A stretch of 63,103 nt of DNA from Catenulispora rubra (GTDB lineage Bacteria > Actinomycetota > Actinomycetes > Streptomycetales > Catenulisporaceae), in NCBI RefSeq assembly GCF_015356825.1, contig NZ_JAACYW010000032.1, forward strand, positions 1 to 63,103, in the 5' to 3' direction. How positions within the stretch are numbered: the stretch's first letter is position 1; every line of letters starts with the position of its first letter. A model generated the notes under the pieces. It was not told the origin of the DNA. It worked only from the letters and a program-made list of their open reading frames with translations, and did not search any database. A program made the position numbers and the translations under genes. Positions 26,605 through 33,525 of this stretch are shown here, piece by piece.

Positions 26605-27350
26605 TGTCCGGACCGGTCAAGGCCTATCTCGAGATCGAGAGCGGCGACCACATCGACTGCATGTTCAACCCCGCCGAGCTGTCCATCAGCAAGTCCAACA
26701 GCTGGAAACCGGCCGGCGAGGCCAAGGGCAAGAACGCCCCCGAGCTGCGCTTCCAGGCCGGCCAGTCGGCCACGCTGACGCTGAGCCTGACCTTCGACAC
26801 CACCGCCGACGGCACCGCCGTCACCGACCACACCGACAAGCTGCTCGGCGTCATGAAAGTCGACCCCGGCCTGTCCGGCTCGGACCGCGGACGCAACAAG
26901 GCCCGGCCGCCGTGGGTGAAGTTCCACTGGGGTGCCACGCACTCGTTCAAGGCCGTCGTGGAGCAGCTGCGGATCCGCTACACGTACTTCGCCAGCAGCG
27001 GCATGCCGTTGCGGGCCAAGGCGGACCTGTCCCTCAAGCAGTGGAACGACGAGGCCGAGCTGCCGTTGCAGAACCCGACCTCCTCCACGCCGACCCTGCA
27101 CAGCGTGCACCAGCTGCTGCCGGGCGAGACCCTGGACCGGGTGGCCGCCGCGCACTACGGCGACCCGACCCGCTGGCGGATCATCGCCGAGGCCAACGGC
27201 ATCGTGGACCCGCTGAACCTGCCCAAGGGCGCGACGCTGGCGATCCCCGAGCAGGGCGCGCGCTATCGGGACGGCGCCGCCGCCGCGTTCCGGTCCGGCG
27301 GGTCCGCGGGCGGCCCAGGCGGCGACCGCGTCCGAGGCCCCCATGCCTGA
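26604..27350 (+). CDS. CIS baseplate hub protein with LysM domain (Afp7/gp53-like)
   Basis: This is a 248-residue baseplate component. The N-terminal tube/hub-like domain (DHIDCMFNPAELSISKSN, then LRFQAGQSATLTLSLTFD) is followed by a LysM-type module (VHQLLPGETLDRVAAAHYG ... WRIIAEANGIVDPLNLPKG). Such LysM proteins link the hub to the sheath initiator in CIS. The ATG overlaps the upstream stop (TGATG). A short Gly/Ser/Arg tail ends the protein and overlaps the spike gene by 8 bp. Confidence 0.9.
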   Translation: MSGPVKAYLEIESGDHIDCMFNPAELSISKSNSWKPAGEAKGKNAPELRFQAGQSATLTLSLTFDTTADGTAVTDHTDKLLGVMKVDPGLSGSDRGRNKARPPWVKFHWGATHSFKAVVEQLRIRYTYFASSGMPLRAKADLSLKQWNDEAELPLQNPTSSTPTLHSVHQLLPGETLDRVAAAHYGDPTRWRIIAEANGIVDPLNLPKGATLAIPEQGARYRDGAAAAFRSGGSAGGPGGDRVRGPHA

Positions 27351-29001
27351 GCAGCGCCGCCTGGACGGCGTCCTGATCACCGCGGACGGCGCGCCGCTGC
27401 GCGCCGAGCTCTACGCCCGGCTCACCTTCGTGCACGTCGAGGAGTCCGTCCAGCTCCCCGACTCCTTCGAGCTCCGCTTCGACGACCCGCACTTCACCCT
27501 GTTCGACGAGGATCGCTTCCGCTACGGCACCCGCGTCTCCATCGCGTTCCGCGCCGAGTCCGACCCGGTCGTGGTCACCACCGGCGAGATCACCGCGATC
27601 GCCGTCGAGCCCGGGCCCGGCGGCCGGCACGAGCTGATCCTCACCGGGCTGGACCTGACCCACCGGCTGACCCGCGGCGGGAAGTCCCGCGCGTTCGCGA
27701 ACATGAGCGACAGCGACGTGGCCCGGCGGATCGCCGGCGACCACGGCCTGGACGCCGACATCGACGCCACCGGCGACGTCCACGAGCACACCATGCAGCA
27801 CGGCGAGACCGACTACGCCTTCCTGCGCCGGCTCGCCGGCCGCGTCGGCCACGACGTCTGGATCACCGACAGGACCTTCCACTTCAAGAAGAAGCCGAAG
27901 GGCCGTCAGGACCCGCCGAAACTGGTCTGGGGCGAGAACCTGCTCGACTTCCGGGTCCGCTTCGCCTCCGTCGACGTCTGCGACGAGGTGGTGGTGACGG
28001 CCTGGGACCCGGTCGACAAGAAGCCGGTGACCGGCCGGGCCACGGCCGGCGACCCCGGGACCGACGCGCCGGCCGCGCAGCAGATGGCCGACGCCGCGCG
28101 GCACGCCTTCGGCGCGGTGACCCGGCACGCCGGCCAGTTCCCCTCCGGCACCCAGGCCGAGGCCGACGACCGGGCCCAGTCCCTGCTGCTCAAGGCTTCC
28201 GGCGGCCAAGTGGTGCTGCGCGGCGAGGCGGTCGGCAACCCGCGGCTGGGGGCCGGCGGCCAGGTCGGCCTGGACAAGGTCGGCAGGCGGCTGGCCGGGA
28301 CCTACCGGCTGACCAGCGTCGAGCACGTCTACGGCGCCGACCGGCCCTACGTCACCCGGTTCGTGTGCGGCGGCAAGGACGCCGACGGCCTGGCCGACCT
28401 GGTCTCCGGCGGCGGCGCGGCCGGCGCCGACCCGCAGCGCGGCTGGGGCTCGCTGGTGGTCGGCGTGGTCACCAACAACGACGACCAGAGCGGCGGCCAG
28501 GGCCGGGTGAAGGTGAAGTACCCGACCCTGCACGACTCCGAGAGCGGCTGGGCCCGGGTGGTCGCGCCCGGCGCCGGCGACCGGCGCGGCGTCCAGTGGC
28601 TGCCCGAGGTCGGCGACGAGGTGCTGGTCGGCTTCGAGCACGACGACAAGGCCCGGCCGCTGGTGCTCGGCGGGCTCTGGGGCCGCAAGGACAAGCCGCC
28701 GGAGGCGAAGGCGACCCAGGACGGCAAGGTGAACCAGCGCGTCCTGGCCAGCGGCAAGGACCACCGGCTGGTGTTCACCGACGGTCCGACCAGCACGATC
28801 GAGCTGCGGATGGGCGATGCCAAGGCCCTGCTGCACCTGGAGAAGTCGAGCTCGCAGCTGGCCGGGGACCAGAAGCTGGTGATCACCGCCGACCAGATCG
28901 AGATCACCGCCGGGCAGAAGCTGTCGCTGTCCGGCAAGCAGGTGGAGATCGCCGCCGACAGCACGCTGAAACTGACCGGCAAGCCGATCCAGCTGAACTG
29001 A
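27343..29001 (+). CDS. CIS central spike protein (VgrG / Afp8-like)
   Basis: This is a 552-residue spike protein that trimerises beneath the tube. The N-terminal gp27/phage late-control-D part runs from LDGVLITADGAPL through the HTMQHGETDYAFLRRLA motif. A gp5-type OB-fold follows (WGSLVVGVVTNNDDQSGGQGRVKV), with the VgrG signature WARVV and the WLPEVGDEVLVGFEHDD strand. The C-terminus is a short beta-helix with repeated short Ile/Leu strands. There is no added enzymatic domain. It lies next to the PAAR gene. Confidence 0.95.
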   Translation: MPEQRRLDGVLITADGAPLRAELYARLTFVHVEESVQLPDSFELRFDDPHFTLFDEDRFRYGTRVSIAFRAESDPVVVTTGEITAIAVEPGPGGRHELILTGLDLTHRLTRGGKSRAFANMSDSDVARRIAGDHGLDADIDATGDVHEHTMQHGETDYAFLRRLAGRVGHDVWITDRTFHFKKKPKGRQDPPKLVWGENLLDFRVRFASVDVCDEVVVTAWDPVDKKPVTGRATAGDPGTDAPAAQQMADAARHAFGAVTRHAGQFPSGTQAEADDRAQSLLLKASGGQVVLRGEAVGNPRLGAGGQVGLDKVGRRLAGTYRLTSVEHVYGADRPYVTRFVCGGKDADGLADLVSGGGAAGADPQRGWGSLVVGVVTNNDDQSGGQGRVKVKYPTLHDSESGWARVVAPGAGDRRGVQWLPEVGDEVLVGFEHDDKARPLVLGGLWGRKDKPPEAKATQDGKVNQRVLASGKDHRLVFTDGPTSTIELRMGDAKALLHLEKSSSQLAGDQKLVITADQIEITAGQKLSLSGKQVEIAADSTLKLTGKPIQLN

Positions 29002-29107
29002 CCCGCCGACACACCGACTGCCCACACACCAACTGCGACACCGACTGCCGACATACCGACTGCCGCACCGACTGCCGACACACCGACCACGGGAGGGGGA
29101 CACCGCA
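29002..29107 (+). repeat. Degenerate short repeats between spike and PAAR genes
   Basis: The gap consists of variants of CACCGACTGCCGACA in loose tandem, ending in GGGAGGGGGAC, the ribosome site for the PAAR gene. Similar CTGCCGAC-type repeats fill the gap at 33181-33390 and occur before 7246. No protein is encoded. Confidence 0.6.
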
Positions 29108-29509
29108 ATGCCAGGAGCGCCCGCAGCGCGCCAGAACGACCCGGTGACCGGCACCGACATCCACATCCTGCTGGTGCCGAGCCCGGGCGGTCCGGTGCCG
29201 ACGCCGACTCCGCTGCCGTTCGCCGGCAAGCTGGTCTCCGCGCTGTCCGCCGACGTCTTCGTCAACGGCCTGCCGGCCGCCACCGTGAACAGCGTCGCGC
29301 AGAACGCCCCGGCGCACCTCGCGCCGCCGCCGACCACGTTCCAGAAGCCGCCGGCCAACACCGGCAAGGTGATCGTCGGCTCGACCACGGTCCTGGTCAA
29401 CGGCAAGGGCCTGGCCCGGGCCGGCGACCAGGTGGCCACCTGCAACGACCCGGCCGACGCGCCGACCTCGGCGATCGCCGGCGGTTCCGGCGACGTCTTC
29501 GCGGGCTGA
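29108..29509 (+). CDS. PAAR-domain spike tip protein
   Basis: This is a 133-residue PAAR-like protein that sharpens the VgrG tip. It starts with APAARQNDPVTGTDIHILL, where PAAR proteins carry a metal-ligand His, and has the repeated turn strands VNSVAQNAPAHLAPP, VIVGSTTVLVNGKGLARAGD and the closing Cys in VATCNDP. No effector domain is attached. It lies directly after the spike gene and 13 bp before the gp25-like gene. Confidence 0.9.
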   Translation: MPGAPAARQNDPVTGTDIHILLVPSPGGPVPTPTPLPFAGKLVSALSADVFVNGLPAATVNSVAQNAPAHLAPPPTTFQKPPANTGKVIVGSTTVLVNGKGLARAGDQVATCNDPADAPTSAIAGGSGDVFAG

Positions 29510-29522
29510 GGGGAGTGCGGAC

Positions 29523-29918
29523 ATGGACCTGATCGGCACCGGCTGGGCGTTCCCGGCCCAGATCACCGCGGGCGGCGGCGTCCGGCTGGTCGGCGGCGGC
29601 GAGGAGGTGGACGCCGCGCTGCGGATGGTCCTGGCCACCGCGCCGGGGGAGCGGCTGATGCGGCCGGACTTCGGCTGCGCGATGTGGGAGCAGGTGTTCG
29701 CGCCGGTGAACGCGAACACGCTGGGCCTGATCGAGCAGAGCGTGCGCGAGGCCGTCGCGCGCTGGGAGCCGCGGGTGGAGCTGACGGCGGTCGGCGCCGA
29801 GCCGGGCGAGGACGGCTCGGTGGTCGTCATCGAGCTGACCTACCGGGTCCGCGCCACCAACGACCACCGCAACCTCGTGTATCCGTTCTATGTCATCCCG
29901 CAGGAAGAGCACTCATGA
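29523..29918 (+). CDS. CIS baseplate wedge protein (gp25-like)
   Basis: This is a 131-residue gp25/lysozyme-like baseplate protein that nucleates the sheath. It has the family motif EEVDAALRMVLATAPGER followed by LMRPDFGCAMWE and the closing strand DHRNLVYPFYV. The ATG follows GAGGGGAGTG. Its stop overlaps the next start (ATGA). Confidence 0.95.
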   Translation: MDLIGTGWAFPAQITAGGGVRLVGGGEEVDAALRMVLATAPGERLMRPDFGCAMWEQVFAPVNANTLGLIEQSVREAVARWEPRVELTAVGAEPGEDGSVVVIELTYRVRATNDHRNLVYPFYVIPQEEHS

Positions 29919-31888
29919 GCTTGCCCGCGCCGAACCTGGACGACCGGCGCTTCCAGGACATCGTCGACGAAGTCAAACGGCGGATCGCGCGCTACTGCCC
30001 GGAGTGGACGGACCACAACGTGTCCGACCCGGGGGTGGCGCTGATCGAGCTGTTCGCCTGGATGACCGAGGTGCTGCTGTACCGCCTCAACCAGGTGCCG
30101 GACCGGCTCTACGTCAAGTTCCTCGACCTGGTCGGGATCGAGCTCGCCTCGGCCTCCCCGGCCCGCGCCGAGCTGCTGTTCACCCTCGCCGCGCCGCCCG
30201 AGCGGCCGATCCTGGTGCCGGCCGGCACCCGGGTGGGCACCGAGCGCGGCGGCGGCGACGACCAGGTCGTGTTCATGACCGACGCGGATCTGACGCTGGT
30301 CGGGCCCACCCTGGTCGCCTGCCTGACCCGCAGCGGCGGCCGGTTCCAGGACCACACCGAGGACCTGGCGCTGGCCGGCGCGCAGGTGCCGGTGTTCCCG
30401 ACGGTGACCGCGGACGACGCGCTCTACCTGGGGTTCGCCGAGAGCCTGGAGCACAACATGATCCGCCTGGACGTCGCGGTCGGCGGCGGCGCCGGCCGCG
30501 GCATCGACCCGCGCGACCCCCCTCGGGTGTGGCAGTGCTGGGACGGCCGCGACTGGCGGACGGCCCGGGTGCTCACCGACACCAGCGACGGGTTCAACAC
30601 CTCCGGGCAGATCAGCCTGCTGCTGGCCGGCCGGCACGAGCCGCTGGCCATCGGCACGGTGCGGGCGCACTGGGTCCGCTGCAAGCTCGTCGACTCCTCG
30701 CACGACGGCCGGCCCGGCCGGACCTACGACACCTCGCCGATGCTCGACGAGATCGCCGTGGTGGGCCTGGGCGGGGCCATCGCCGCGCACCACGCCGAGC
30801 CGGCGCCGGCCGAGCTGCTGGGCGTCAGCACCGGCGAGCCTGGACAGGAGTTCGTGGTGCGGCGGGCCCCGGTGCTGCCGCGGCGGTTCGGCGAGACGGT
30901 GCGGGTGGTGCCGGCGCGGTGCGAGGCCGGGGTCGAGCCCGAGGGCGTGGCGTGGACCGAGGTCGCGGACTTCTCCGACGCCACCGCCGAGGACTCCGTG
31001 TTCACCTGGTCCGGCGCCACCGGCGAGATCCGGTTCGGGCCGCGGGTGACCGCGCGCGACGGCCGGTCCCGGCAGTACGGCGCGGTCCCGGAGGAGGACG
31101 CGCAGATCTGGGTCACCGGCTACCGCTACGGCGGCGGGCGGCGCGGGAACGTCGGGGCCGGGAAGCTGACCGTGCCGCTGACCGCGATCCCGTCGGTCGA
31201 CGCGGTGCGCAACCTGGAGCCGGCCACCGGCGGCGTGGACGCCGAGTCGGTGGACAACGCGAAGATCCGCGGGCCGTTGCAGCTTCGCGGCGGGCATCGC
31301 GCGGTCACCCGGCGGGACTTCGAACGGCTCACGATGGAGGCCGCGCCGGGGGTGGCGCGGGCGCGCTGCATCCCGCCGGCGAAGGCCGGGGAGCCGGTGC
31401 GGGTGCTGGTGGTGCCGCGGGTGGACGTCGCGCCGGAGTCGCTGGCGCTGCAGGATCTCGCGGTGCCGCGGGCACTGGAGGACCAGATCAAGCCGTATCT
31501 GGAGGAGCGGCGGCTGCTCACCACGCAGGTGCGCATCGACGTGCCCTCCTACCAGGGGATCACGGTGGCGGCGGAGGTGGTCGCGGCGTCGATGGTGCGG
31601 CCGGAGAAGATCCGCGCGGACGCCGAGGCGGCGCTGTACGCGTACATCAACCCGGTCACCGGCGGCCCGGACGGGCTGGGATGGCCGTTCGACGCGGACC
31701 TGTCCATCGGGGACATCTTCTCGGTGCTGCGCGGTGTGGCCGGCGTGGTCCGGGCCGAGACCGTGCACCTGTTCCTGGCCGACCTGCGGGGCGGGCGGCA
31801 GCCGGAGGAGGCCGGGCAGCAGCGGGTGCGGCTGGCGCCGGACGAGCTGTTCTTGTCAGTGGCGCACCGGGTGGTGGTGCGGCAATGA
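29915..31888 (+). CDS. CIS baseplate J-like protein (gp6-like / Afp11-type)
   Basis: This is a 657-residue wedge protein. The opening PNLDDRRFQDIVDEVKRRI and CPEWTDHNVSDPGVALIEL are characteristic of large baseplate J proteins of CIS, as is VPAGTRVGTERGG. The C-terminal half carries GHRAVTRRDFERLTMEAAPGV and the CIPPAKAGEPVRVLVVP strand, which correspond to the gp6 core. The ATG at 29915 overlaps the gp25 stop and its own stop overlaps the next start, so the three wedge proteins are translationally coupled. Confidence 0.95.
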   Translation: MSLPAPNLDDRRFQDIVDEVKRRIARYCPEWTDHNVSDPGVALIELFAWMTEVLLYRLNQVPDRLYVKFLDLVGIELASASPARAELLFTLAAPPERPILVPAGTRVGTERGGGDDQVVFMTDADLTLVGPTLVACLTRSGGRFQDHTEDLALAGAQVPVFPTVTADDALYLGFAESLEHNMIRLDVAVGGGAGRGIDPRDPPRVWQCWDGRDWRTARVLTDTSDGFNTSGQISLLLAGRHEPLAIGTVRAHWVRCKLVDSSHDGRPGRTYDTSPMLDEIAVVGLGGAIAAHHAEPAPAELLGVSTGEPGQEFVVRRAPVLPRRFGETVRVVPARCEAGVEPEGVAWTEVADFSDATAEDSVFTWSGATGEIRFGPRVTARDGRSRQYGAVPEEDAQIWVTGYRYGGGRRGNVGAGKLTVPLTAIPSVDAVRNLEPATGGVDAESVDNAKIRGPLQLRGGHRAVTRRDFERLTMEAAPGVARARCIPPAKAGEPVRVLVVPRVDVAPESLALQDLAVPRALEDQIKPYLEERRLLTTQVRIDVPSYQGITVAAEVVAASMVRPEKIRADAEAALYAYINPVTGGPDGLGWPFDADLSIGDIFSVLRGVAGVVRAETVHLFLADLRGGRQPEEAGQQRVRLAPDELFLSVAHRVVVRQ

Positions 31889-32505
31889 GTGCGGATGGAT
31901 TCTTCGGAGAGTCGGCCTCGGGCGCGTCCTCGTCCTCGTCCTCGGGCGTGGCCCCGGCCTCGTCCGCGCACTCCGGCTGGCTGCTCGCGCAGCTGCCGGC
32001 GGTGATGCGGCGGGACCGGGTCATCGCCGGCTTCGTGCGCGGGTTCGAGGAGATCGGCGACGGTCTGCGGGACCAGATCGACGACATCGAATACGAGCTG
32101 GACATCGACCTGGCGTCCTCCGAGATGCTCAGCTATCTGGCGTCCTGGCTCGGGGTGTCCATCGACGCCGCGGTCCTGGCGTCCGACGACGTCCAGCTGC
32201 GGGACGCCCAGCGCCGGCTGATCCGCGCGGTCGGCCGGGCGCTGGTGTGGCGCGGGACGGCGCACGGCGTGGAGATCCTGCTGGAGGCGCTGACCGACAG
32301 CCGGGTCACGGTCTCGGACTCCGGCGGCGTGTTCGGCGCGGGCGACCGCGTTCCTCCGGCCACCGACTCGGTGCTCGTCGAGATCGACCACCTCGGCTCG
32401 CTGACCAGGCAGCAGATCCTGGCGTTCCTGGACGACGAACTGCCGGTCGGCACCCAGGTCGAACTGCGCGTCCGGGCCGGAGAGGGACAGGGGGAGGGAC
32501 GATGA
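31885..32505 (+). CDS. CIS phage tail protein I-like baseplate protein (Afp12-type)
   Basis: This is a 206-residue protein. After a Ser/Ala-rich N-terminus comes the tail protein I signature: LLAQLPAVMRRD, FVRGFEEIGDGLRDQIDD, SEMLSYLASWLGV and LIRAVGRALVWRGTAHGVE. It closes the wedge with the gp6-like protein. In tailed phages and Afp this protein also receives the tail fibres; no fibre gene follows. It overlaps both neighbours by 4 bp. Confidence 0.9.
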   Translation: MSADGFFGESASGASSSSSSGVAPASSAHSGWLLAQLPAVMRRDRVIAGFVRGFEEIGDGLRDQIDDIEYELDIDLASSEMLSYLASWLGVSIDAAVLASDDVQLRDAQRRLIRAVGRALVWRGTAHGVEILLEALTDSRVTVSDSGGVFGAGDRVPPATDSVLVEIDHLGSLTRQQILAFLDDELPVGTQVELRVRAGEGQGEGR

Positions 32506-33113
32506 GCACGCCGCCGCCGGCTCCGGGGCCGTGGGGTCCGCAGGGCACGCCGGGTACTCCGGGCATGCCGGGCATGCCGGAACCGTCGCAGCAGCCGCAC
32601 CCCGGGGCGCCGCGTCCCGCGTCCTCCGGCGGCCGCGGGAACTGCCCCGACTGCGGGCGCCCCGTCCCGCCGTACGACGTGAAGCTGTGCCCGTCCTGCG
32701 GCTACCCGCTGCTCCTGCAACGGGAGCAGCCGACCGAGGCCGAACCGCAGAAGCACGTGTACAAGCCGGAGTCCGCCACCGAGGACCTGGACCGCAGCGG
32801 CGTCCGCCAGCCGACGCCGACGGCGTCGTACACCGCGCGCCAGCCGTCCTGGACCTCGCCGCCGGCCCAGACCGCCACCATCGGCCCGCACTGCCCGCAG
32901 TGCCGCACGGTGAACCCGGCGCACCGCAAGCGCTGCGAGATCTGCGGCTACGAACTGTGGCCCGGCGCGGCCTCCCCGCCGCGCTGGCAGCCGGACCCGC
33001 CGCCGGTGCCGATGGCGCCGCCGCGCCGGCGGAACCGGTGGCGGTGGCTGCTGGTGATCGGGGCGCCGGTGACGGTGATGGCCGCGGTGTGGGTGCTGGC
33101 TCTGGTGCTGTGA
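32502..33113 (+). CDS. Tail-anchored double zinc-ribbon protein in the CIS operon
   Basis: This is a 203-residue protein. A Pro/Gly-rich N-terminus (GTPGTPGMPGMP repeats) is followed by a first zinc ribbon (CPDC ... CPSC, about residues 49-67), a Pro/Ser/Thr linker, and a second zinc ribbon (CPQC ... CEIC). It ends in a basic segment (RRRNRWRW) and a single C-terminal hydrophobic helix (LLVIGAPVTVMAAVWVLAL). By topology both ribbons face the cytoplasm. The ATG overlaps the tail protein I stop, tying it to the baseplate genes. A role in docking the baseplate to the membrane is inferred. Confidence 0.8.
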   Translation: MSTPPPAPGPWGPQGTPGTPGMPGMPEPSQQPHPGAPRPASSGGRGNCPDCGRPVPPYDVKLCPSCGYPLLLQREQPTEAEPQKHVYKPESATEDLDRSGVRQPTPTASYTARQPSWTSPPAQTATIGPHCPQCRTVNPAHRKRCEICGYELWPGAASPPRWQPDPPPVPMAPPRRRNRWRWLLVIGAPVTVMAAVWVLALVL

Positions 33114-33180
33114 GGGCCGAAGCACAGTGCGCGGCCCGCGAACGCTCCGACTGTATGACCACTGACGGCTGACGGCCGAC

Positions 33181-33390
33181 CGCCGATCTGCCAGCTGCCG
33201 CACTGCTGGCCGCCGATCTGCCAGCTGCCGCACTGCTGGCCGCCGATCTGCCAGCTGCCGCGCTGCCGGCCGCCGATCTGCCAGCTGCCGCACTGCCGGC
33301 CGCCGAACTGTCAGCTCCCGCACTGCCAGCCATCGATCTGCCGGCTGCCGCACTGCCGACCGCCGCACTGCCAGTTGCCGCACTGCCGAC
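33181..33390. repeat. 30-bp minisatellite, about seven units
   Basis: The gap between the convergent zinc-ribbon and Hsp70 genes (33114-33525, no gene seen) contains seven head-to-tail 30-bp units of the type CGCCGATCTGCCAGCTGCCG plus ten more bases. The first four are nearly identical and the last three degenerate. Being a multiple of 3, the array keeps long open frames on both strands, which is why spurious repeat proteins appear there. No terminator hairpin with a U-run was seen. Confidence 0.8.
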
Positions 33391-33525
33391 CACTCGCCGC
33401 CGAACTGCCGATCCGATCCGCACCGCCGCTGGTGTTTCGGCCGGCTCGCGCACCTTTCCGATGGTTCGGATGTCAGTGGCCGGCATCGGCGGCGGCCGCG
33501 GTGAATGTGCGGTGGCGTACATCCT

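Noticed and set aside
29888..31768. 626-codon open frame antisense to the baseplate J gene
   Set aside because: Composition is the shadow of the J frame, no ribosome site and no recognisable fold.
33178..33400. CRISPR-like array
   Set aside because: Units are directly adjacent at 30 bp with no unique spacers and no cas genes nearby; this is a minisatellite.
31549..33522. Repeat-protein gene reading through the 30-bp array
   Set aside because: Arises because the repeat length is a multiple of 3; lies antisense to baseplate and zinc-ribbon genes.
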